A DNA stretch of 7,756 nucleotides from assembly GCA_031383745.1 (NCBI GenBank), contig JANMZX010000027.1, positions 1 to 7,756 of the forward strand, in the 5' to 3' direction. The notes under the pieces were generated by a model that worked only from the letters and a program-made list of their open reading frames with translations, had not been told where the DNA came from and ran no database searches. Source of the DNA: CAISIP01 sp031383745 (GTDB taxonomy: Bacteria > Pseudomonadota > Gammaproteobacteria > Burkholderiales > Burkholderiaceae_C). A program made the position numbers and the translations under genes. The number at the start of each line of letters is the position of its first letter. The first letter of the stretch is position 1. This document shows, in pieces, positions 1 to 6,788 of this stretch.

Positions 1-1454
1 ATGATGGTGTGGATCAGCGCATTGAGCATGGCCACGTCGGTGTCGGCCTTGAACTGCAGCGTGCGCCACGCGTGTTTGCCGATGTCGGTCACGCGCGGGT
101 CGGCCAGCACGATCTTCGCCCCGCGCCTGGCGGCGTTCTTCATCCAGGTGGCCGCCACCGGGTGGTTGGCCGTGGGGTTGGAGCCGATGACCAGGATCAG
201 GCCGGCATGCTCGACGTCGTTGACCTGGTTGCTCACCGCGCCAGAGCCCACGCCTTCGAGCAGTGCTGCCACGCTGGACGCATGGCACAAGCGTGTGCAG
301 TGGTCGACGTTGTTGGATCCGAACCCGGTGCGCACCAGCTTCTGGAACAGGTAGGCTTCTTCGTTGCTGCCCTTGGCCGAACCAAAACCGGCCAGGGACT
401 TCTTGCCATGGGTGTCGCGCAGGGCCGTCAGCGAACCCGCGGCCAGGGCCAGCGCCTCGTCCCACGACGCCTCACGGAAGGTGGACTGCCAGTCGCCAGG
501 ACGCGGCGCGAGCGCCGGATCCTTGGGCACGCCGGCCTTGCGGATCAGCGGACGGGTCAGGCGCTGGTCATGGTGCGCATAGTCAAAACCGAAACGCCCC
601 TTGACGCACAGCCGGCTGGCATTGGCCGGGCCATCACGCCCATCGACACTGACGATGCGGTTGTCGCGCACGTTGTAGGTGAGCAGGCAGCCCACGCCAC
701 AGAACGGGCAGACCGAGTCGACCCGTTTGTCCACCACCTGCGAACCGATCTGGGTCTTGGGCATCAAGGCCCCCGTGGGGCAGGCCTGCACGCATTCGCC
801 GCACGCCACGCAGCTGCTGTCTCCCATCGCATCGCCCAGGTCGAAAACGATCTCGCTGTGCGCACCACGCCGGGCGAAACCGATCACGTCGTTGACCTGC
901 TCCTCGCGGCAGGCGCGTACACAGCGGTTGCACTGGATGCAGGCGTCCAGGTTGACGGCCATCGCCGCATGCGACAGGTCGGGTGCCGGCTGGGTGCGGC
1001 GCAGGGCGCGCAGCGCAGGGCGCACCGTGACCTCCATGCGTGCCGCCCACGCGCTCAACTCGCCGTGTTGCCCCACCACATCGGACGCACCGGCCGGTGG
1101 TGCGGCGTCGGTCCACTTGTAGCCGGCGTCGGGCATGTCCGACAGCAGCATCTCCAGCACCATGGCCTGGCTCTTGACGGCACGCGGGCTGGCGGCCTGC
1201 ACCTCCATGCCGGCGCTGACCGTGCGGCAGCAGCTTGGCGCCAGCGTGCGCTCGCCCTTGATCTCGACCACACAGGCGCGGCAGTTGCCGTCGGCGCGGT
1301 AACCGTCCTTGTAACAAAGACGCGGGATCTCGACGCCGTGCCGGCTGGCGGCGTCCAGGATGGTTTCGCCCTCGAACGCATGGAGCGCCTGGTGGTCGAG
1401 CGTGAAGGCGACGGTGGCGGGCGCGAGTTGCGCCAATCCGGCAGGGGCGTTCAT
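1..1454 (-). CDS. fdsA: NAD-linked formate dehydrogenase, alpha (catalytic) subunit, 3'-truncated by window edge
   Basis: Catalytic subunit of a soluble formate dehydrogenase, which oxidises formate to CO2 at a bis-pterin guanine dinucleotide Mo or W centre in the cytoplasm. My translation gives 484 codons before the left edge; family members are about 900-1000 residues, so roughly half is visible. Domains in order: a [2Fe-2S] ferredoxin fold (Cys47, 58, 61 and 75 or 76); two [4Fe-4S] motifs (Cys172/175/178/182 and Cys215/218/221/225); the start of the molybdopterin oxidoreductase domain with CPFCGVGC (Cys249/252/256) plus Cys283 for another [4Fe-4S], then Lys285 of CVKGRF; and the active-site RLCH motif, in which Cys390 is the expected metal ligand and His391 the catalytic histidine. 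The ligand is Cys, not selenocysteine. The NuoG-type His-Cys3 cluster motif expected around residues 105-140 is absent. The ATG directly follows the beta-subunit TGA, so the two are translationally coupled. Mo versus W cannot be decided from sequence. Confidence 0.95.
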   Translation of the reverse strand, partial: MNAPAGLAQLAPATVAFTLDHQALHAFEGETILDAASRHGVEIPRLCYKDGYRADGNCRACVVEIKGERTLAPSCCRTVSAGMEVQAASPRAVKSQAMVLEMLLSDMPDAGYKWTDAAPPAGASDVVGQHGELSAWAARMEVTVRPALRALRRTQPAPDLSHAAMAVNLDACIQCNRCVRACREEQVNDVIGFARRGAHSEIVFDLGDAMGDSSCVACGECVQACPTGALMPKTQIGSQVVDKRVDSVCPFCGVGCLLTYNVRDNRIVSVDGRDGPANASRLCVKGRFGFDYAHHDQRLTRPLIRKAGVPKDPALAPRPGDWQSTFREASWDEALALAAGSLTALRDTHGKKSLAGFGSAKGSNEEAYLFQKLVRTGFGSNNVDHCTRLCHASSVAALLEGVGSGAVSNQVNDVEHAGLILVIGSNPTANHPVAATWMKNAARRGAKIVLADPRVTDIGKHAWRTLQFKADTDVAMLNALIHTI

Positions 1455-3266
1455 TCAGGCAATCTCCTGCGCAAAGTATTTCTGCACGCAGCGCACCGGG
1501 TTCGGCGCCGCCTGGCCCAGGCCGCATATCGATGCATCGGTCATCACGATGTTGAGGTCTTCCAGCGTGTCCATGTCCCACAGCGGCGCCTCCATGAGCC
1601 GGGCTGCTTTCTGGGTGCCGACACGGCACGGGGTGCACTGGCCGCAGCTCTCGTGGGCGAAGAACCGCATCATGTTGAGGGCTGCATCGCGCGCCCGGTC
1701 ATGCTGCCCGAGCACGATCACTGCCGCCGAGCCGATGAATCCGCCATGCGGCTGCAGGGTGTCGAAATCCAGCGGCAGGTTGGCATGGCTGGCCGGGAAG
1801 ATGCCGCCCGACGCGCCGCCCGGCAGGTAGGCGTACAGGGTGTGGCCGTCCGCCATGCCGCCGCAGTATTCGTCGACCAGTTCCTGCAGGGTGATGCCGG
1901 CAGGCGCCAGCTTGACGCCGGGCAGCCGGACCCGGCCACTGACACTGAAGGAGCGCAGGCCGGTGCGGCCATTGCGGCCAAACCCGCTGAACCAGTGCGC
2001 GCCCCGCTCGGCAATGTCGCGCACCCAGTACAGGGTCTCGAAGTTGTGCTCCAGCGTCGGCCGGCCGAACAGACCGACCTGCGCGATGTACGGCGGGCGC
2101 ATGCGCGGCTCGCCGCGCTTGCCTTCGATGCTCTCGATCATGGCCGACTCTTCGCCACAGATATAGGCGCCCGCACCGCGACGCAATTCGATCAGCGGCA
2201 GTGCATACGGAGGGTCGGCGCGCAGCAGGGCCAGTTCGGTTTCGAGAATCTCGCGGCAGCCGTGGTATTCGTCGCGCAGGTAGATGTAACACGCACCGAT
2301 ACCCACCACCTGGGCGGCCACCAGAAGGCCTTCGAGGAAGCGGTGCGGGTCGCGCTCGAGCCAGCTGCGGTCCTTGAAGGTGCCGGGCTCGCCCTCGTCG
2401 ATGTTGACAGCCATCACCCGTGGCGCGGGCTGCTCGCGCACGATGCGCCATTTGCGCCCCGCAGGAAAACCCGCGCCGCCCAGTCCGCGCAGGCCTGAAT
2501 CCTCCATCTGCTTGAGGATGCGCTCCGGCGCATCCGTGCCGTTCGCCAGCGCCGCGGCCAGCGCATAACCACCCTGCGCGCGGTAGGCCGCATAACCCGG
2601 GTAGGCCGGTGCGACCTGCACCGCTGCTGGTGCCGGTGACAGGCTCCGGCAGGCCCAGTCTGCCGCCAAAAAAACGCCGTCTGCTGAAGCGGTCGGGTGG
2701 CGCACGGCGTTTGCATCGACCGCCGCCTTGACCGACGCCAACGTCGCCATCGGCACCGGATGCTGGTGCACCGCGACGGCCGGCGCCTGTTCGCAGCGCC
2801 CGAGGCACGGCGCCGGCACCACCCGCACATCGGCGCGGCCCAGCAACGCGGGCAAGCGGGCAAGCAGGTCCTGCGCCCCGGCCAGTTCGCAACTCAGGCC
2901 GTCACATACCCGCACGGTCAGCCCTGGCGCCGGCCCATCACCACGCACCACCTCGAAGTGGTGGTAGAAACTGGCCACCTCGTAGACCTCGGCCATGGGG
3001 ATGTTCATCTCGCGCGCCAACGCCACCAGGTGGCGATCGAACAGGCAACGCCAGGCATCGTTGAGCTTGTGCAGGTGCTCGATGAGAAGGTCGCGCCGGT
3101 GGCCATCCGGGGCCGGCGGGCCGATCAGCGCACGCACTTCGGCCAGCGATTGCTCGTCGGCCTGGCGGCCCTTCAACTGGCTCTTGCGGCGGATCCGCTC
3201 GCGCAGTGCGTCGGGTGTGATCGAGGCAACGACAGGCGCGTCAAGGGGAAGTCCGGATGGCATCAT
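1455..3266 (-). CDS. fdsB: NAD-linked formate dehydrogenase, fused gamma-beta (NuoE-NuoF-like) diaphorase subunit
   Basis: This 603-residue protein passes electrons from the alpha subunit to NAD+. Residues about 15-170 form a NuoE-like thioredoxin-fold domain with a [2Fe-2S] site (Cys121, Cys126, Cys154, Cys158). A Pro/Ala-rich linker follows (about 170-225). The rest is NuoF-like: glycine-rich FMN/NAD region GLGGAGFPAG (261-270), the NIDEGEPGTFKDR segment (288-300), GAGAYICGEES (364-374), and the [4Fe-4S] site ESCGQCTPC (Cys541/544/547) with Cys581 in SICGLG. All expected ligands are present. In Cupriavidus and Rhodobacter these two parts are separate proteins (FdsG and FdsB). The fused form resembles the beta subunit of Methylorubrum extorquens FDH1. 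Two consecutive ATGs (3266 and 3263) precede the coding region and neither has a convincing Shine-Dalgarno sequence; I kept the first. The TGA at 1457-1455 abuts the alpha-subunit ATG. A pure complex I role is unlikely given that partner. Confidence 0.95.
   Translation of the reverse strand: MMPSGLPLDAPVVASITPDALRERIRRKSQLKGRQADEQSLAEVRALIGPPAPDGHRRDLLIEHLHKLNDAWRCLFDRHLVALAREMNIPMAEVYEVASFYHHFEVVRGDGPAPGLTVRVCDGLSCELAGAQDLLARLPALLGRADVRVVPAPCLGRCEQAPAVAVHQHPVPMATLASVKAAVDANAVRHPTASADGVFLAADWACRSLSPAPAAVQVAPAYPGYAAYRAQGGYALAAALANGTDAPERILKQMEDSGLRGLGGAGFPAGRKWRIVREQPAPRVMAVNIDEGEPGTFKDRSWLERDPHRFLEGLLVAAQVVGIGACYIYLRDEYHGCREILETELALLRADPPYALPLIELRRGAGAYICGEESAMIESIEGKRGEPRMRPPYIAQVGLFGRPTLEHNFETLYWVRDIAERGAHWFSGFGRNGRTGLRSFSVSGRVRLPGVKLAPAGITLQELVDEYCGGMADGHTLYAYLPGGASGGIFPASHANLPLDFDTLQPHGGFIGSAAVIVLGQHDRARDAALNMMRFFAHESCGQCTPCRVGTQKAARLMEAPLWDMDTLEDLNIVMTDASICGLGQAAPNPVRCVQKYFAQEIA
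2668..2712 (-). other. Hairpin with 7-T run inside fdsB (interdomain linker)
   Basis: On the minus strand, AAACGCCGT (2712-2704) and ACGGCGTTT (2680-2672) are perfect 9-bp inverted arms separated by a 23-nt loop. A run of seven T (2674-2668) overlaps and follows the downstream arm, in the direction of fdsB transcription. It resembles an intrinsic terminator but has a large loop and a stem of moderate strength. It lies within codons of the variable linker joining the NuoE-like and NuoF-like halves. No frameshift is visible: the reading frame is intact through it. It may be chance. Confidence 0.3.
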
Positions 3267-3363
3267 GGTCGCCCGAGTATTGCAGGGCGGTGGATCCGGC
3301 GTCCAATTGAATCCCTACACCGGGCGATTCAAGACCTGAATTGCCGCGGGCCGACGCGCCCGG
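3267..3363 (-). promoter_or_regulatory. lysR-fdsB intergenic region with LysR-box candidate
   Basis: This 97-nt gap separates the regulator stop from the formate dehydrogenase genes. At 3327-3341 it holds a perfect inverted repeat, ATTCA-N5-TGAAT, whose core TTCAGGTCTTGAA has the T-N11-A form of a LysR-family recognition site. On the minus strand a third copy of ATTCA follows at 3312-3308, 14 nt further downstream, as a possible activation half-site. The repeat is centred about 68 nt upstream of the fdsB ATG. A weak -35-like TTGGAC (3306-3301) and a weak AATACT follow at a poor 19-nt spacing, so I do not assign a promoter firmly. No terminator separates lysR from fdsB. That the neighbouring LysR protein binds here is inference. 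Confidence 0.45.
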
Positions 3364-4305
3364 CTAGTTCAATGCGCCGCTGTTGGCAGCCACATGCGCC
3401 AGCCAGCCAGGCTCGCGCGCCAGGGCCAGCGCTGCCTCCTGTGTGCGCGACGCGCGGTCACCTGGCGGGATCATGAAACCCACCGGCGTCAACACCTCCG
3501 GGTGCGCCAGCGGCGAGGCCACCAGCTCGCGGTACCCGCGCACCGCACCGACCAGCGCGCCCGGCAACACGCTGCACACATCGCCGGCCACCACACTGAG
3601 CGCCAGCGTCAGGATGGAGTTGGTCTCGATCACCGGCCGCACCGCGGCGCCGGCCGATGCGAAGGCGCCGTCGACGAGGGTGCGGTTGTGCATGTCCGGC
3701 GTGAGCAGGCACAAAGGAAGTTGCGCCGCCTCGGCCCAGCCCACGCGCGGACCGAACTGCAGTTGCCCGGTATCGGGCCCGGTGCGCCGTCGCACCAGGA
3801 AATAGTGTTCCGCATACTGCGGCACGGTACCCAGCCGCAGGCCTAGCTGCTGCAGCCGGTCGGTGTAACCCAGGCCCAGATCGAGCGACAGGCCCTCCAG
3901 GCCGGTTTCGATCTCGGGGGAGCTCAGCGACAGCACCACCGGCGCAATGCCGGGGTAACGCGCCTGCAGCCGGGCCGCGAACCGCGCAGCGATCGGCACT
4001 GCCGTCGGCACTACACCGATGCGCAGGCTGCCCAGCGGTTTGCCGATGCTGCTCTGCAGGTCCTGCTGCAGCACTTCTCGCTCGTGCAACATGCGCCGGG
4101 CGCTGGCCAGCACGCGCTGGCCCTCCGGGGTGAATCCGACAAAACTGCGCCCGCGGGTGACGATGGCACAACCGAACTCCTGCTCGATGGCGCGCAGCGC
4201 ATTCGACAGGGCCGGTTGTGTGATGTGGCAAGCCTGCGCCGCACGCCCGAAATGCTTGTGCTCCTCCAGAGCCACCAGGTATTTCAGCGATCCGAGCAGG
4301 TTCAT
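3364..4305 (-). CDS. LysR-family transcriptional regulator, probable regulator of the formate dehydrogenase genes
   Basis: A 313-residue protein of standard LysR-family length. The N-terminal winged helix-turn-helix is clear (about residues 3-60), including HFGRAAQACHITQPALSNAL and the following LE-type recognition segment AIEQEFG. A linker helix (about 63-88) precedes the periplasmic-binding-protein-like effector domain (about 90-300), opening with LRIGVVPTAVP. The effector is unknown; formate or a related metabolite is only a guess from position. The gene lies 24 nt after mrp and 97 nt before fdsB on the same strand, with no terminator seen, so it could be read from the mrp promoter. No good Shine-Dalgarno sequence precedes the ATG, which is supported by the normal MNLLGSLKYL start of the helix-turn-helix. 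Being co-directional with its presumed targets differs from the classic divergent LysR arrangement. Confidence 0.9.
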   Translation of the reverse strand: MNLLGSLKYLVALEEHKHFGRAAQACHITQPALSNALRAIEQEFGCAIVTRGRSFVGFTPEGQRVLASARRMLHEREVLQQDLQSSIGKPLGSLRIGVVPTAVPIAARFAARLQARYPGIAPVVLSLSSPEIETGLEGLSLDLGLGYTDRLQQLGLRLGTVPQYAEHYFLVRRRTGPDTGQLQFGPRVGWAEAAQLPLCLLTPDMHNRTLVDGAFASAGAAVRPVIETNSILTLALSVVAGDVCSVLPGALVGAVRGYRELVASPLAHPEVLTPVGFMIPPGDRASRTQEAALALAREPGWLAHVAANSGALN

Positions 4306-4329
4306 GCCACGTGCGCCCGGTGCCTGTGC

Positions 4330-5421
4330 TCAGGTTTCCTTGGAGATCTTGATCGACGGGAACTTGGACGAGAAGTCCCTATTCTTGGCGGCGATCGACA
4401 GCGCCACCTGGCGCGCCACAGCCTTGTAGATGGCGGCCACTTCGCCGTCCGGGTCGGACACGACCGTCGGCTCGCCGCTGTCGGCCTGCACCCGGATCTG
4501 CATGCTCAGCGGCAGGGCGCCCAGGTAGTCCATGCCGTATTCGGCCGCCATCGCCTTGCCGCCGTCGGCGCCGAAGATGTGTTCGACGTGGCCGCACTGG
4601 CTGCACACGTGCACCGCCATGTTCTCGACGATGCCCAGGATGGGCACTCCGACCTTCTGGAACATCTTGATGCCCTTCTTGGCGTCGAGCAGCGCGATGT
4701 CCTGCGGTGTGGTGACGATCACCGCGCCGGTCATCGGCACGCGCTGGCTCAGCGTGAGCTGGATGTCGCCGGTGCCCGGCGGCATGTCGACGATCAGGTA
4801 GTCCAGATCCTGCCAGTTGGTCTGGCGCAGCAGCTGCTCCAGCGCCTGTGTCGCCATGGGGCCGCGCCAGATCATGGCCTCGTCCTGCGCCACCAGAAAT
4901 CCGATCGACATCACCTGCACGCCGTAGTTCTCCATCGGCTCCATGGTCTTGCCGTCGGCACTCTCGGGTTTGCCGGTGATGCCCATCATCATGGGAATGC
5001 TCGGGCCGTAGATATCGGCGTCCAGCACCCCCACACGGGCGCCCTCGGCCGCCAGCGCCAGGGCCAGGTTCACCGCCGTGGTGCTCTTGCCCACGCCACC
5101 CTTGCCCGACGCCACGGCCACGATGTTCTTGACATTGGGCAGCAGTTGCACGCCGCGCTGCACCGCGTGCGGGATGATCTTCACACTGAGGTTGGCCGAC
5201 ACGTTCTCGACCCCGGCCACCGACCTGGCCGCCGCCACCAGGGCCTTGCGCAGGCCGGCGATCTGGCTCTTGGCCGGGTAGCCGAGTTCCACGTCGAAGG
5301 CGACGTCGCCACCACTCAGGGTGAGGTTGCGCAGAGCGCGCGTCGTGACGAAGTCGCGGCCTGTGTTGGGATCGACGACGCCCTTGAGTGCGTCCATCAC
5401 CTGCTGTTCCGTTGCTGCCAT
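4330..5421 (-). CDS. apbC: Mrp/ApbC family iron-sulfur cluster carrier ATPase
   Basis: A 363-residue cytosolic P-loop ATPase of the Mrp/NBP35 family, which binds and transfers Fe-S clusters to apoproteins. Residues 1 to about 85 form the MIP18/DUF59 domain typical of bacterial Mrp (VVDPNTGRDF near 15-24). The deviant Walker A motif GKGGVGKST is at 106-114. LDADIYGPS (133-141) and DMPPGTGD (212-219) are the switch and Walker B regions. The CxxC pair Cys273/Cys276 is the expected bridging cluster site. Length and motifs are complete. The start is fixed by a strong AGGAG six nt upstream of the ATG. Mrp genes are often neighbours of metG in proteobacteria; here a patatin gene lies between them. 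Downstream it heads a same-strand run into lysR and a cluster-rich formate dehydrogenase, so help with that enzyme's maturation is possible but not shown. Confidence 0.96.
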   Translation of the reverse strand: MAATEQQVMDALKGVVDPNTGRDFVTTRALRNLTLSGGDVAFDVELGYPAKSQIAGLRKALVAAARSVAGVENVSANLSVKIIPHAVQRGVQLLPNVKNIVAVASGKGGVGKSTTAVNLALALAAEGARVGVLDADIYGPSIPMMMGITGKPESADGKTMEPMENYGVQVMSIGFLVAQDEAMIWRGPMATQALEQLLRQTNWQDLDYLIVDMPPGTGDIQLTLSQRVPMTGAVIVTTPQDIALLDAKKGIKMFQKVGVPILGIVENMAVHVCSQCGHVEHIFGADGGKAMAAEYGMDYLGALPLSMQIRVQADSGEPTVVSDPDGEVAAIYKAVARQVALSIAAKNRDFSSKFPSIKISKET

Positions 5422-5427
5422 TGATTG

Positions 5428-5432
5428 CTCCT
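5428..5432 (-). promoter_or_regulatory. Shine-Dalgarno of apbC
   Basis: AGGAG on the minus strand with a 6-nt spacer (CAATCA) before the ATG at 5421. It is the only textbook ribosome binding site in the window and decides the apbC start. Confidence 0.8.
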
Positions 5433-5486
5433 GAAGGGGTGTAGTCTAGCGAAACGCCGTGCGGGCCCGCGGCGCGCTGGCGCATC

Positions 5487-5492
5487 CATAAT
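5487..5492 (+). promoter_or_regulatory. -10-like element of the patatin gene, possible leaderless start
   Basis: CATAAT matches five of six bases of the sigma-70 -10 consensus and ends six nt before the A of the ATG at 5499. Transcription would be expected to begin at about that A. No Shine-Dalgarno sequence precedes this ATG, which fits a leaderless or nearly leaderless mRNA. No convincing -35 is present 16-18 nt upstream, so the call is tentative. Confidence 0.35.
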
Positions 5493-5498
5493 GGCCGC

Positions 5499-6788
5499 AT
5501 GCCCACGGAATCGGTGACGCTGCCGAAAACCGGTCTGCTCCTGACCGGCGGCGGCGCGCGGGCCGCCTACCAGATCGGCGTGCTGGAGGCGGTGGCGGAA
5601 ATCCGCAGCGCCTGTGGGGCGTTGCACCATCCCAACCCCTTCCCGATCATCACCGGCACCTCGGCTGGCGCCATCAATGCGTCGGCGCTGGCCTGCGGCG
5701 CGGACGACTTTGGCGCCGCGGTACAGGGCATGGCCGATGTGTGGAAGAACTTCCATGCCGACCAGGTCTACCGGGCCGACTCGCTCGGCATTCTGCGCAC
5801 CGGTGCGAGCTGGCTGACCCTGCTCTCGCTGGGCTGGCTGCTGGCCAAGTGGCGCCGGCTCAAGCCACGCTCGCTGCTGGACAACTCACCGCTGCAGCAA
5901 CTGCTGCAGACCCTGGTGCCGCTGGAACGCATGCACGGCCTGGTCGCTGACGGGCATGTGCACGCGCTGGCGGTGACGGCATCGAGCTACAGCTCGGGCG
6001 AACACGTGACCTTCTTCGAAGGCGCTCCGGAAATCGAACCCTGGGTGCGCTCGCAGCGGTATGCGGTGCGCGACCGCATCACGCACCAGCACCTGCTGGC
6101 GTCGTCGGCGATCCCGTTCGTGTTTCCGGCCGCTGCGCTGCCGCTGCAAGGACGCATCGAATACTTCGGCGATGGCTCGATGCGCCAGTCGGCGCCGGTG
6201 GCGGCCGCGATCCACCTGGGCGCCGAACGCATCCTGGTGGTGGGCGCCGGGCGCATGACCGAACCCAAGACCGATGTGCGCTTCTCTCCGCCCAACACCT
6301 ACCCGACACTGGCGCAGATCGCCGGGCACACCCTGTCGAACATCTTCCTCGATGCGCTGGCGGTGGATGTGGAACGCGTGCGCCGCATCAACCACACCAT
6401 CGCCCTGGTGCCGCCCGAAGCCCGCCGTGGCAGCGCGCTGCGGCCGGTGGAGCTGCTGGTGATCGCGCCTTCGCAGCGCATCGACGCGATCGCCGCGCGC
6501 CATGTGCGCGACCTGCCCCATGCAGTGCGCAGCCTGCTGGGCGGCGTCGGTGTGTCGTCCGACACCTCCGATGCCAAGGGCGCCGTGCTGGCGAGCTACC
6601 TGCTGTTCGAACAGGGCTTCACGCGCGAACTGATCGCCCTGGGCCGCGCCGACGCACAGGCGCAACGCGCGGGTATCTGCGCGTTTTTCGGCTGGTGCGA
6701 CCCGTATGCCCCGGTGAGCGCACCGGATGCACCCGCCCCCGGACAACCGCGCTTCGAACGCCGGCGTGATCCCCTGCGCCTGCGCTGA
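5499..6788 (+). CDS. Patatin-like phospholipase family protein
   Basis: A 429-residue member of the patatin-like acyl hydrolase family, which cleaves acyl esters of phospholipids or related lipids with a Ser-Asp dyad. The glycine-rich oxyanion loop GGGAR is at 17-21, the nucleophile motif GTSAG at 53-57 (Ser55), and the dyad Asp225 in FGDGS, so the protein should be active. I see no signal peptide. Residues about 101-117 (TGASWLTLLSLGWLLAKW) are hydrophobic and may dip into or bind the membrane. The C-terminal 30 residues are Pro/Arg-rich and probably disordered. The exact substrate cannot be told from sequence. It is transcribed divergently from apbC and ends 81 nt before metG on the same strand. 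No terminator was seen after it, so read-through into metG is possible. The ATG starts just ahead of the patatin core and has no Shine-Dalgarno sequence. Confidence 0.93.
   Translation: MPTESVTLPKTGLLLTGGGARAAYQIGVLEAVAEIRSACGALHHPNPFPIITGTSAGAINASALACGADDFGAAVQGMADVWKNFHADQVYRADSLGILRTGASWLTLLSLGWLLAKWRRLKPRSLLDNSPLQQLLQTLVPLERMHGLVADGHVHALAVTASSYSSGEHVTFFEGAPEIEPWVRSQRYAVRDRITHQHLLASSAIPFVFPAAALPLQGRIEYFGDGSMRQSAPVAAAIHLGAERILVVGAGRMTEPKTDVRFSPPNTYPTLAQIAGHTLSNIFLDALAVDVERVRRINHTIALVPPEARRGSALRPVELLVIAPSQRIDAIAARHVRDLPHAVRSLLGGVGVSSDTSDAKGAVLASYLLFEQGFTRELIALGRADAQAQRAGICAFFGWCDPYAPVSAPDAPAPGQPRFERRRDPLRLR

Larger units (their letters stand above)
5422..5498. promoter_or_regulatory. Divergent promoter region between apbC and the patatin gene
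   Basis: This 77-nt gap must hold the promoters of both divergent genes. On the minus strand there is a strong Shine-Dalgarno AGGAG at 5432-5428, six nt before the apbC ATG, and a -10-like TAGACT at 5448-5443 without a recognisable -35. On the plus strand a -10-like CATAAT lies at 5487-5492. A 10-bp perfect palindrome GCGGGCCCGC (5461-5470) sits between them and could be an operator, or only a product of high GC. Promoter positions are predictions. Confidence 0.45.

Noticed and set aside
1..1454. The alpha subunit as a NuoG subunit of complex I
   Set aside because: The CPFCGVGC motif, CVKGRF and the RLCH active-site motif with a Cys metal ligand identify a catalytic molybdopterin formate dehydrogenase, not NuoG.
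9..2498. An 829-codon open frame on the plus strand opposite the formate dehydrogenase genes
   Set aside because: Its product is His/Arg/Ala/Gly-rich with no recognisable domain and it lies wholly antisense to two genes with complete cofactor motifs. Long antisense frames are usual opposite GC-rich genes with C/G third positions.
1699..2892. A 397-codon minus-strand frame overlapping fdsB in another phase
   Set aside because: An out-of-frame shadow of fdsB. I considered whether slippage at the T7 run could give it a role, but its product is low-complexity Arg/Ala/Gly with no domain.
4084..5424. A 446-codon plus-strand open frame opposite apbC and the start of lysR
   Set aside because: A His/Arg/Asp-rich composition typical of a mirror frame, no domain, and it lies opposite a textbook Mrp protein.
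5886..6746. Minus-strand open frame opposite the patatin gene
   Set aside because: Low-complexity His/Arg/Gln-rich product, antisense to an intact enzyme gene.
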